NCBI GenBank assembly: GCA_964017145.1
Contig: CAXHKQ010000161.1
Coordinates: forward strand, 1-18,003
Direction of reading: 5' to 3'
Origin: Agrocybe praecox
Lineage: Eukaryota > Basidiomycota > Agaricomycetes > Agaricales > Agrocybaceae
DNA length: 18,003 bases
A model generated the notes under the pieces. The model was not told where the DNA came from, searched no databases, and was given only the letters and a program-made list of their open reading frames with translations. The position numbers and the translations under genes were made by a program. This document shows, in pieces, positions 1 through 8,723 of the stretch (position 1 is the first letter of the stretch; each line of letters begins with the position of its first letter).

Positions 1-256
1 CCCAGCTGCATCCTAAATAGATCAACTCATTTCATTTTCTGCTTTTTCTGCTTTGCGGGAAAATAATTAAAAAATACCCTAATTTGGATAGAGAGATAAT
101 GTTTTTTTATACTCTTAATATTATTTTCGTAGACTCTTTCTCGTTTTTTCATAATTTGTTGCGACTATTTTGAACTTTTAACTCTTTGGACTCCTTTGAA
201 CTGTTATAATATCTACTACTTTTTAGCAATTGGGATATTTCATTCCTTGGTTATTT

Positions 257-300
257 TCAGTGTTTCCTAACCGTGAATGAGCGAATTCCGGAAACACTGA
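257..300. repeat. Small perfect hairpin, 11-bp stem
   Basis: TCAGTGTTTCC at 257-267 is the exact reverse complement of GGAAACACTGA at 290-300, with a 22-base loop. It lies just outside the left arm of the large foldback repeat and has no counterpart at the right side. Confidence 0.6.
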
Positions 301-302
301 TT

Positions 303-1456
303 CCACTACCCGACAAATTTCGACTTTTGGTGAGATACTCGCTTCAAATATAAAATTTCTTATGCGTATTGTTCTCCTTAAAACGAAAATCATAATATTT
401 TTTTTCCATGGCTTAGTTTTTGTGTTGTGATTTTTTCGTGTTTTTTGTGTAATTGTTATGAATAACAGGCAATATATCGGGTTGGGTCGAAAACACAAAA
501 CTGCATCATATACCAAAAGAAAGACATTTGAATAAACTTTATTTTATTCTCAGATACTTTATGTCTATTGATCCCAATTTACGAGTTATTCGGGAGAGAA
601 CGTGAAAAAATGTGTTTTTTCCATGAAAAAAATATGCAAACAAATCCACTAGAAAAATATTAAAGCACATAAAAATGCAATATACTTTATAAAATTTTAT
701 GTCATCATAAAGCTGACTCAAATACGCATCAATAAAGATAATGCAGTTGAAAGTCTGTGGTGTAATGTCTTTGTTATAGGCAATCAAAACTGACCAAATT
801 ACCATTTTGATCATACGAATGACAAATTCAACGTGCTATAACTTTCTATTGCCAAATATCATATATGCAGCATAGTACAATTTTTCGACGTGAATGTGAT
901 GGTCTTCATTTCTACATCATTTTCGAAAATATTTTTTTTCATACCCTCTAGGTTTATCGGAAAATGTTCACGACTAGGTCATGTTTGAATGCCTTTAAGG
1001 AAAAATCGTTTCCATAGATTTTACTTTGAACCAGCTTGATTGATGCGTTTTTGAGTCAGCTTTATGATGACATGAAATTGAATAAAGTATATTGCATGTT
1101 TATATTTCTTTATATTTGTTTCGTGGATTTTTTTGCATCTTTTTTGCAAGAAAAAACACATTTTTCACGTTCCTCCCCGAATAACTCTTATATTGGTATC
1201 AATATACATAAAGTATCTGAGAATTAAATGAAAGTTATTAAATTGTCTTTATTTTGGTATATGATGCAGTTTTGTGTTTATGACCCAACCCGAAATATTG
1301 CCAATTATTCATAACAACTACACAAAAAACTTTAAAAAATCACAACAAAAAAACTAATCCATGGAATACAAAATTATTATGATTTTCGTTTTTAGGAGCA
1401 CTAAACACATAAGAAATTTCATATTTGAAGCGAGTATTTTTTTGGTGTCGGGTGGT
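303..1456. repeat. Foldback element with ~430-460 bp imperfect inverted arms
   Basis: The left arm (about 303-765) read in reverse complement matches the right arm (about 1022-1456) nearly throughout. Examples: ATACTCGCTTCAAATAT at about 335-351 pairs with ATATTTGAAGCGAGTAT at about 1422-1438. The segment around TCCATGG (406 and 1360), the AAACTGCATCATATACC segment near 500 (reverse partner near 1258), and the TCAGCTTTATGATGACAT segment near 1058 (reverse partner near 700) also pair. The unpaired centre is about 250 bp. Divergence between arms looks like roughly 15-20% by eye, so the insertion is old. There is no transposase reading frame; open frames on both arms are mirror images of each other, not genes. 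I could not define a target duplication, so the superfamily is unknown. Confidence 0.75.
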
Positions 1457-1643
1457 GTTCTTTGTTTCTTGTTAAAGATGTCGTGTAGTCGTAAAAAATG
1501 GGTGCATTATCTGAATAGGTTAAGAGGTCCACCCGTTGGTCACCTATTGGCACATTGGTTTTTTTAACGAAGAATCGGAAAATCGTAGTATTTAATTCCA
1601 AAATCCTATTGCTTCCTTCAACAAACTCCCGCCTCCTCCCCAG

Positions 1644-2022
1644 GCCGCGTCTGGCGCTCAACTGTGTGGGCGGCAAATCGGCCACCGAAATTCTGCGCCA
1701 CCTGCAGCCCAAGGGCGAACTGGTGACGTACGGCGCGATGAGTCGGGAGCCGGTGACGGCGCCGAATGCGGCGCTGATATTCAAGGACATTGCGTTCCGC
1801 GGCTTCTGGATGTCGCGGTGGGGCAGGGAGAATGCGGGCAGTGCGGAGCGCGAGGAGATGCTGGCCGAGCTGATCGGCTGGCTGGACGATGGGCAGATGA
1901 AGGCGCCGGTGGCGGAGCTGGTGCGCTTCGAGGAGTGGGAGAGAGCGCTGAAGGAGTCGATGGACTTCAAGGGATTCACGGGAAGAAGTTTGTGTTGGAG
2001 TTTTGTTGAGGGGTGTGGTTGA
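1644..2022 (+). CDS. MECR: Enoyl-[ACP] reductase, mitochondrial (MECR/ETR1), last exon, apparent 1-nt frameshift near the end
   Basis: C-terminal ~120 residues of the NADPH-dependent trans-2-enoyl-CoA/ACP reductase of mitochondrial fatty acid synthesis, which supplies octanoyl chains for lipoic acid. The exon opens with RPRLALNCVGGKSATEILR, then LVTYGAMSREPV and LIFKDIAFRGFWMSRW. These are hallmark segments of the MECR branch of the medium-chain dehydrogenase family: the nucleotide-binding fold's last strands and the lid-facing helix. The splice acceptor CAG is at 1641-1643, phase 2. As written, the frame runs GFTGRSLCWSFVEGCG and stops at 2020-2022. Skipping one base near 1980-1982 instead gives GFTGKKFVLEFC and a stop at 2007-2009, which looks like the family's Lys-rich, hydrophobic end. 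This suggests a single G deleted in a GGG run, either a real mutation or a sequence error. The rest of the gene lies left of the window. GC content is far above the flanks, as expected for a selected exon. Confidence 0.85.
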
Positions 2023-2067
2023 GGAGGGGTTGGGGTTGTTACCGGTTGCCCGGATTTAACATACTGT

Positions 2068-2073
2068 AATAAA
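2068..2073 (+). terminator. MECR: MECR polyadenylation signal AATAAA
   Basis: AATAAA lies 60 bases past the probable MECR stop. A second AATAAA is at 2101-2106. Either could serve; there is no other coding sequence on this strand that would need it. Confidence 0.55.
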
Positions 2074-2520
2074 GATGTGAGACAGAAAAGAAACGAACGA
2101 AATAAATCGGATTTGTTACGAGTTATTTCAAGTATGAAATAGCTAAAAAAATCAAAAAAATGCGATAAAGGTAAAAGCCCATTCCTTTTTTCGTTTTTTT
2201 CTCGGTGACACGATAGAATAATGTTCATTCAACAAAACTGATGATTGTTATTTTCGAAATATTAGACTTCAAAACGTGGAACAAATAGATTCAATTACAA
2301 GGTTTCTACTTTTAGTTTCGGGTGGCAAATCGTAAATGCTCTCCACAGAATATCTATTATATAAAAATGAATGGTCTATGTATGTAGTAGCATCACGCCC
2401 AAACGGTTCATCCGATTGTCATGAAACAACCTGCGTTATGTTTGTGTTGTTCTAAGCTGTGTTCGTACGTGTTAAAATTCCGGAAAATGCCTGTAGATGG
2501 CGTTATCGTCGGAATATTTG

Positions 2521-3290
2521 TTATGCGTATAAATTAAGAACGGGACCTTCAATCGGGGTGCAATAAAATGGGTTGTGTGGGTGCTGACCCAAAGTATGTC
2601 CATGCATAATTACAGGTGATTCCGATAGAGGGCGCTTTCTATATTTATGATAATCTTTGTGATATGTCGTTTTCGCATCATTGCACGACGTCCAGCGAAC
2701 CATATGTAATGAAAATTGGCACATACGTCGACCTTGAGTCAACTAAGATTTGAATGTTATTGTTAACCCATTAGCGCCAGCCAGTTAATGAGCGCATCGA
2801 AAATAGGTGTGTTTTCGGTCGATTTTGAAATATTTTTTGGTATCGAAGCCGCGGAAAGGTTGTTCAGTATAGATAGTACATGTTAACCCATATGCGACAT
2901 CAAAAATATACATAAATAGTCATTGTTTTGTCGAAATATTCGTAATGCGTATAACTTTCAAAAGGATTTTCCGATTAGGATGAAATGAAGTCTGTTGTGT
3001 GGGTGTTGACCCAAAGTATGACCATGCACAATTTTAGGTAGCTCGCTGGGCTGGCTATTCTATATTAATTTTAATCTTTGGGATATGTACGGGATATATC
3101 ATTGCGCGACGATCAGAAAACCAAATGTAATGGAAATTTGCACTTCACTTTGAACATCGTTGGACCAACTATGATTTGTATGCTATTGTTAACCCATTAG
3201 CGCCATCGAAATTTTTGAACGCACCAACCATCAAAGATGTTTTGGGCGATCGTAGAGTATTTATAGGGCATCGATTTGCCAGAATGTTTC
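2521..3290 (+). repeat. Two diverged tandem copies, period ~422-424 bp
   Basis: Copy 1 (about 2521-2942) and copy 2 (about 2943-3290) share TATGCGTATAA/AATGCGTATAA starts, GTTGTGTGGGTG at 2572 and 2994, and GACCCAAAGTATG shortly after each. They also share ATTGC(A/G)CGACG about 90 bases on, and GTTAACCCATTAGCGCCA near 2763 and 3187. Shorter echoes of the GTTAACCCAT motif occur near 2882 and 3304. The copies are non-coding. Confidence 0.7.
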
Positions 3291-3489
3291 TTAAAATCAA
3301 CTCAACTCATTAACGACAGCAAGTGCTGACAAAAATTAATCGGGTTATCGTAGAATATGTTTGATGGGCAACGTGATCGGGGATTTCGATATAACGTAAC
3401 GTAAAATTTATATATAATGGTAGTCTTTATTCACCCGCTCCCACTGCGCTGGCGGTGAGGCCGCTATTTTTTTTTTTAAAGGGTTTAGT

Positions 3490-3928
3490 TCCTCTCTAAG
3501 CCGGAAACCTCTATAAACCGTAACAAAATGTTGGTGCGGATTAATAGTTTGATGCACTTTCTAATCAAATTATTTTTGCTACCAAACCATCTCTAGATCG
3601 GAACATAATGTTGGTCCCGAGCAATTAATATTGTAATGCAATTATATATAAAAATATTTTGTTGTAAAGTGGAACCTCTCCAAGCCGAAACTTCCCTAAG
3701 CCGGAAACCTCTCTACACCTCTTTACACATAATCAAATTATTTTTGCTACAGTGGGAACCTCGCTAAACCTCTTCACATCAAATCAAAATGTTGGTCCCG
3801 TGCGATTTATTTTGAAATGTGTGTTTTAATCAAATGATTTTTTGGCCGGGAACCTCTCTACACCGGAATAACATTTTGGTCCCGTGCGATTCATTTTGTA
3901 ATGTACTTTCGAATCAAATTAATTGTTG
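3490..3928 (+). repeat. Minisatellite, about five degenerate ~85-95 bp units with a pogo/Tigger-end motif
   Basis: Units start near 3490, 3585, 3668, 3752 and 3844. Each contains some form of AACCTCTCTAAGCCGGAA, then AAAATGTTGGTCCCGTGCGA, then AATCAAATTATTTTTG. The same CTAAGCCGGAA and GGTCCCGTGCGATT words make up the terminal inverted repeats of the MITE at 4946-5521. The array sits between the two Helitron-like 3' ends. Confidence 0.7.
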
Positions 3929-3966
3929 TTGTCATCGGCGGCGGACGCTGGCGGCGAAGCCGCTAG

Positions 3967-4943
3967 TGTAACTATAATTCTAATTCTACTCAAATTATAC
4001 AAAACAAGTAATGTTTGACAGCATATTGTCGATGCGAAAATATAGTTCGAAAACGGCACTGAGAACCATTTTTCACGATACATTCAAACTGCAAGATCGA
4101 GGTATATGGGAACTGCCGTCGATTCTCGATTAAATATGGACCTTGGATTTGTTCTTGTTTTTGTGTTTTCTAGAGGACCTTTTAACCTTCAAAATGATTT
4201 GAGAGAGACCGTCTTTCGATATTTGACCTGGTAGAGGCAGAGCAAAACCTTCTGTAAATATCTTCCTTGAAATGCGTGCTTTTCTCTTGAATGAGTGTTC
4301 CGAGTGCTTCGTGCGATCATGCGCCTTCTGTTGTTATCTGACTAACAATAAATCGAACCGAATGGGTTCCCACGACATCAACAATCATTTTGGCATCATT
4401 GGACTTTACACCAACTGACCTAGTTTGATGCTAATGTCGATGATAACGTGTTAAATGAATTTTTCAGCGGACACGCGGAAAAAATAAATTTCAAAGATGG
4501 CCCTAATTTTATCGATGTCTTGTTCTTGTTCATATACTGATTACATTTTTCCATAGTTTATGTACTATTACTATTTAAGCATATTGTTCAATAAACAAAA
4601 CTATTTTTAGAAAAAAAAAATCGATGGCAATTTTCGAATAAAATGATATAAATACCTTTTGTCGAACCTACAGAATAGCTTTTCTCAGCCCTTGGAATAT
4701 TCTCATCTTGGATGTGTGGAAACAGCCGCATTCGTGCGGCATTTTCGTTCAAACAACAGACATTTCGACTAAGCATTGCGTTTTTTTAATATTCAAAGAA
4801 CTCGAGCGGAAGATAAATTTTAAGGACATTTTGGACGATTCCGGGCAAAGGTTTTTTTTAGTATTGTTATGCGTTATGCGAACGGTACGCGAACGGCAGA
4901 CCATTTCAATTTCCAACCAGAAAAACGATATATTTTTGTCACG
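3967..4943. other. Intergenic spacer without recognisable features
   Basis: Nearly 1 kb between the Helitron-like element and the Tigger-like MITE. The short open frames here show no family resemblance and no coding base composition. A run of ten A near 4610 is the only simple-sequence feature. I see nothing further. Confidence 0.6.
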
Positions 4944-4945
4944 TA

Positions 4946-5521
4946 CAGTAAAATCTCCATAAGCCGGAATCCTCGCTAAGCCGGAAAATTGGTTCGGTCC
5001 CGAGAACTTTGAACACGATTTGTATGAAAATCGACCTCTGTAAGCCGGAAACTCTCTGAGCCGGAAACGGAAACCATTTTACGAATTTTCTGTGTTCATA
5101 TTGAACCTCTGTAAGACGGAAAATGTTGTTTTTTCATATAAAATCAGCAGTCGAAATCATTAGAAACAGTTACAATTTAATTACAGTTTGAACCATCTGT
5201 TTTTCTGCATTTCCGACGCACACCAATCGCTATAATTCGTTACAAATTGTGCAAAATTCTCAAATCGAAGTATCCGACGAAAAGATTTTTCATTAAATTA
5301 CCTTGAAGCGACAAAAATAGTAGACTAGAATGACTCCAAACAGTTTATTGGTGAAATTATTGTTTATACGGGTATTCTCATACACGTTGAACTCACGTTT
5401 CATATGTTCCGTTATTCGACTTTTTTTTGTATTGAAAAAAAGACCTCTCTGAGCCGGAAACTCCGCTAAGCCGGAATTTTTTGTCGGTCCCGTGCGATTC
5501 CGGCTTAGGGAGGTTTCACTG
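4946..5521. mobile_element. pogo/Tigger-like MITE, 576 bp, TA target duplication
   Basis: Ends CAGTAAAATCTCCATAAGCC (4946) and, in reverse complement, CAGTGAAACCTCCCTAAGCC (5521). TA flanks both sides (4944-4945, 5522-5523). A CAGT terminus, TA duplication and subterminal repeats are typical of pogo/Tigger elements. The 10-bp word (T/C)AAGCCGGAA recurs singly or as tandem pairs at about 4960, 4978, 5041, 5470 and inverted near 5500, with GAGCCGGAA variants at about 5058 and 5452. GGTCCCG follows it at both ends. No transposase is encoded, so it would depend on one supplied elsewhere. It sits just past the 3' end of the acyltransferase gene. Confidence 0.75.
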
Positions 5522-5589
5522 TATTAACTATTCTATCTATATCTTTTTCCGTGGTAAACATTGGAACAAAATATTTTACACACGTACAG

Positions 5590-5618
5590 TTTTGTCATTT
5601 TGGCGCATAGTGTTATTT
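5590..5618. repeat. Left arm of an exact 29-bp inverted repeat flanking exon 3
   Basis: The 29 bases starting TTTTGTCATTTTGGCGCATA are the exact reverse complement of 6446-6474. The pair brackets the last exon of the acyltransferase gene, 828 bp apart. The arm overlaps the gene's polyadenylation signal. Confidence 0.85.
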
Positions 5619-5621
5619 ATT
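5616..5621 (-). terminator. Polyadenylation signal AATAAA of the acyltransferase gene
   Basis: TTTATT on the + strand reads AATAAA on the gene strand, 21 bases after the stop codon. This implies a very short 3' UTR. The first half of the hexamer lies inside the 29-bp inverted repeat arm, so the signal may have come with that repeat. Confidence 0.55.
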
Positions 5622-5641
5622 GCCTCCGTATATTTTCGCTC

Positions 5642-6068
5642 TCAGCAATCCACCCACTCGACCGCTTCGATTGCATTGTTCCGCATCCAGTACACGTCGT
5701 CAATCACCTCGAATCCGGCTCGCCGGAAAGTCGCCAACGACGCTGGATTGTCCGGTCCCACACAGGCGCACGAGTCCAGTCCCAGTTCGACTGCGAGTCG
5801 GCGCGCCAGTGCCTTGCACACCAGCAGCCCCAGACCGCGGCCCTGGTGCGTTTCGCGCACCTGCATCGCGCCGTGCGGACCCGCCTGCAGTCGCAGACAC
5901 CAAGCGACCAGTTCGCCGCCGTCGGTCGAGAACGCCCCCACGGCCGGCGATCGCTCGATGATCTGGCCGATGAAGAAACGCGAGCCCTGATGCCGGTTCG
6001 GCCACACCTCGTCGATCTGCTGGGCGTGCTCGGCGGCCAGCGGCCGCAGCTCGATGCCAGCTGGGGGA
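5642..6068 (-). CDS. GLYAT-like GNAT acyltransferase, exon 3 (C-terminal acetyl-CoA domain)
   Basis: Encodes residues 151-292 of the predicted 292-residue protein. This is the GNAT/FR47 half. The acyl-CoA binding loop is QGRGLG (about residues 226-231) after the beta strand AMQVRETH, and FRRAGFEVIDDVYWM resembles the terminal strand of FR47-like members. AVGAFSTDGGELVAWCLRL fits the preceding hairpin. The acceptor is GTAG at 6072-6069, phase 2. An alternative CAG six bases further into the exon gives phase 1 and does not match exon 2. The stop is TGA at 5644-5642. The family transfers acyl groups from CoA to amines such as glycine; the substrate here cannot be told from sequence. GC-rich codon use contrasts sharply with the AT-rich flanks. 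Confidence 0.88.
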
Positions 6069-6139
6069 CTACACGCACGCATGAAAAGAAGTATAGTGAG
6101 TATTTTTTGCACTAGGGTCTAGATATTCCAGTTTAGATA

Positions 6140-6452
6140 TTTCACTGAATTCTGAATATACTTTTAATTCATGATGTGTGTTTTCAGTGTTGTCACTACC
6201 CTAATTCATCTACAATTTGGCATAATTATATGTGAGCTGGATCATAATTAAAATTTCACTGTTTTCATTCGACAAAAAATATACTTGGTTTTTAAAATTA
6301 GTTCAGAGTTCAGATGATTGCAATTTAACATAGAAATAACACTATATGGTCTGATACAATGTCTTTTTTCAGTCTCAATTGCATCCTTCTTCATATTTTG
6401 AAATTGGCTTGAAAATACAGACGAAAATGTAACCAGAGAACTGCAAAATAAC
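6140..6452 (+). repeat. Direct repeat copy 1 (acceptor side of intron 2)
   Basis: Matches 8724-9065 in the same orientation. Shared blocks include AGTGTTGTCACTACCCTAAT, TTAGTTCAGAGTTCAGA, GATTGCAATTTAACATAGAA and GCATCCTTCTTCATATTTTG, with small indels. Similarity ends at about AAAATAA (6451); the exact 29-bp inverted repeat arm starts at 6446. It has no LTR hallmarks. Confidence 0.85.
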
Positions 6453-6474
6453 ACTATGCGCCAAAATGACAAAA
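6446..6474. repeat. Right arm of the exact 29-bp inverted repeat flanking exon 3
   Basis: Exact reverse complement of 5590-5618. It overlaps the last bases of direct repeat copy 1, but direct repeat copy 2 lacks it. Confidence 0.85.
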
Positions 6475-6689
6475 GTTGACTTTATCTCGGTTCAAACAAA
6501 ATTTTGTCGATAGAGATGAGTTTCCTTGAAACAAAAATGCAAATAATTTAACATTTGGCTGAAATTTTAAGATATTACGTTTTTAAATTATAGCACTTGC
6601 TGCCCAAGAGACTGACATATATATCATATTACGATGAACGTATAGTGAATCTAATGATACACAATCATAGTCAATTACATTTCCCACAT

Positions 6690-7118
6690 GTTTTACGAAG
6701 ATACTTGGGCAATCGGAACGCTAACAAAGTCACAGTTGCCTAACATGTGATAAAAACGTGATAAAAGTGCTTGAAAATGGAGAAAATGTAATGACAAAAC
6801 CTAATTAAAATAATATTAAACGGATTTTATCAACCAGTTTCTCTATTTTGACGATTAGATGAAACATTAAGGATTCATAAAAGTTATAGTTCGTGGAAAT
6901 CTATGGCTGGATATAAAAGTTATAGTCATTTTAATGAGGGTATGATCGAAGCGAAATTTGCCTCTTCGAAAATGAATAAAAGACAAAAGTGGATACGAAA
7001 TATGTACTGCCTGCAAAAAGTTAGATACAGAATTAACGGTGATTGAATTTCTAACGTTTTTTACTCACATACTTGGGCAATCAGAATGATGATAAAGTCT
7101 CAATCGCATATAATATGA
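6690..7118 (+). repeat. Diverged ~60-bp direct repeat pair, spacing ~368 bp
   Basis: TTTTACGAAGATACTTGGGC at about 6690 corresponds to TTTTACTCACATACTTGGGC at about 7058. Each is followed by AATC(G/A)GAA, an AAAGTC word and a TGTGAT/ATATGAT end. The surrounding sequence is AT-rich and otherwise featureless. It looks like an old tandem duplication. Confidence 0.5.
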
Positions 7119-7176
7119 TTTTCATAATGATAACATTTTATGCAAATTTAGAAAAAAATCTACTAATTTAATTATA

Positions 7177-8721
7177 CACTAGCGGAAACAATTAAAGGAT
7201 ATTTTTTTTTACCCGAATTTTTGGCTGGTTTTTGAAGCGCTGTATCTTCGTTAATAATGGTCGTATCGAGGTCGGTCCAAAAGCTACTTCAAGCTTGAAG
7301 TTTCTAGTTTCGAGATCTTGTGATGGTATATTTTCCAGAACCACGTGTATCGTACAGTCGTGAGGAATGCAGTGAGTAAAAAAAATATTAATTTTTTTCG
7401 TTTTTGTTCATTGTGCACGAACTTGGAAAAAATTATTACAACTCAACCGCCATATGGAGCTGATAACTTGTTCGTTTAGCTTTAATTAGCTAGTCGTTGA
7501 TCTCGATGCGATTTTTTGTTCACTGTAATATCTAACTTTGAATGGAAAAGGGTCATTTTGTGTTTGAACATCAATATCTCAGCAACCAATGATCGCACAA
7601 TAATTTCATGAATACTTTTGAAAACTTCAAATAATTCTCTATAAAGATGAGTTTCTATTTTGTCTAAAAAAAAGTAATTGCTCATCCAACAAGAACTTAC
7701 AAAAGCAGTGAAAAACGGGCTTTGAACGGTTTCGGGGAAATCAACCGCAGCGGTACAAATGTGAAGAATATTGTTTTTTGAGAGTACGTTTTCGAGTTCA
7801 TCGTACTCAAGATATGTCCACTAAGTTTCAATGTATTCCCTCCATCCGTTAATTTGTAGCACTGATTATAATTTGGGTAGGGATAAAAATAAGCAAAACT
7901 CACAAGTGAGAAAACAGTTGTGATTCGAACCAATCAAGGGGCGACTTTTAAGGATAAAACTAGAAGCAAAATAAAAATATACGTGTGTCAGGATTTCTGC
8001 CATATTGCCCTGTGGCGGTAGATATGAGCAGTTGAACATTTATTTTTTGTATGGGAATATCGAACAATTAAGACTTTATCAGGCTGCAACTTCTAAAAAA
8101 CCGTTCTTATGAAAAAACTGTCATATATTTTTTAAATCGTCTATCGTTTTTCTACAATACTGCATCAAAACCCAGATTTAGATTTTGTGTCCCCTGTGGT
8201 ACATTGGATATGGATAGAATGGACACATGTCGTTTGGCTATTATCGAAAATGTATTTATGCAGTATTGTAGAGAAACAATAGACGATGAAAAAAGTATAC
8301 TACCGTTTTGCCATTACTGCTTTCTCTACAAAGTTGTAACCATAAACATCGCATGAAGCTAATTTTTATCCCCACCCAAATTCAAATCAGTGCTACAAAA
8401 TAACGGCTGGAGGGAATTCATTGAAACTTTGTCGATATTTCTTAAGTCCGATGAACTTAAAAACGTACTCTTAAAAAACAATATTCTTCACATTTGTACC
8501 GCTGCGGTTGATTTCCCCGAAACCGTTCAAAGCCCGTTTTTCACTGCTTTTGTAAGTTCTTGTTGGATGAGCAATTATTTTTTTCAGACAAAGTAGAAAC
8601 TCATCTTCATAGAGAATTTATTGATGTTTTCAAAAGTATTCATGAATTTATTGATACAGCTCTTCGAAAAACAGCCAAAAATTCGGGTAAAAAAAATATC
8701 CTTCCATTTTATCAGCTAGTG
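7177..8721. mobile_element. Long-hairpin (foldback) TA-flanked DNA element, 1545 bp
   Basis: Termini CACTAGC (7177) and GCTAGTG (8721), flanked by TA at 7175-7176 and 8722-8723. The end-proximal ~70 bp of each arm match in inverted orientation (AAGGATATTTTTTTT, ACCCGAATTTTTGGCTG). A second stretch of ~290 bp, 7605-7893, is nearly identical to the reverse complement of 8350-8640. It includes GGTTTCGGGGAAATCAACCG and CATCCAACAAGAACTTACAA. About 350 bp of the left arm (7245-7600) is missing from the right arm. A further inner stem pairs 8137-8166 with 8258-8287. The TA duplication suggests a Tc1/mariner-type relative. No transposase is present. The element is in a transcribed intron, so its RNA should fold into a long duplex. 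Confidence 0.75.
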
Positions 8722-8723
8722 TA

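Larger units (their letters stand above)
1..1643 (+). other. MECR: Last intron (3' part) of the MECR gene
   Basis: AT-rich DNA with no convincing coding sequence, ending in a pyrimidine-rich tract and a CAG at 1641-1643 that makes a good splice acceptor for the exon at 1644. The intron is phase 2: the first exon base completes a codon begun in the previous exon, which lies outside the window. Most of the interval from about 303 to 1456 is a foldback repeat, listed separately. The first 250 bases hold nothing I recognise. Its assignment as intron depends on the MECR call for the exon. Confidence 0.7.
2353..3966 (+). mobile_element. Helitron-like non-autonomous element (putative)
   Basis: The proposed 5' end, TCTATTATATAAAAATGAAT, starts with TC after an A and resembles the start of many insect Helitrons. 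The proposed 3' end carries a GC-rich hairpin (GCGGC-GAA-GCCGC, about 3952-3964) running into CTAG at 3963-3966, followed by T. That gives the A|T insertion context and CTRR end of Helitrons. There is no target duplication and no Rep/helicase reading frame. A second, decayed copy of the 3' end (GCTGGCGGTGAGGCCGCTAT) occurs at about 3448-3466. The interior holds diverged long repeats and then a minisatellite, a layout known in non-autonomous Helitrons. The hairpin abuts CTAG instead of sitting ~10 bases before it, so the call is tentative. Confidence 0.45.

Noticed and set aside
223..1227. Small proteins on both arms of the left foldback
   Set aside because: The frames at 539-814 (-) and 1036-1227 (+) are similar only because the arms are inverted copies; AT-rich, no codon bias or family match.
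1419..2228. 269-codon open frame on the - strand opposite the MECR exon
   Set aside because: It is the antisense shadow of a GC-rich exon; the + strand reading is clearly MECR and the - strand product resembles nothing.
5481..6115. Open frames on the + strand over acyltransferase exon 3
   Set aside because: Antisense shadows; the - strand has the GNAT motifs, matched splice phases and a poly(A) signal.
7287..7300. 14-bp perfect palindrome CTTCAAGCTTGAAG
   Set aside because: Short palindromes of this size are expected by chance in a window this long and nothing nearby gives it a role.
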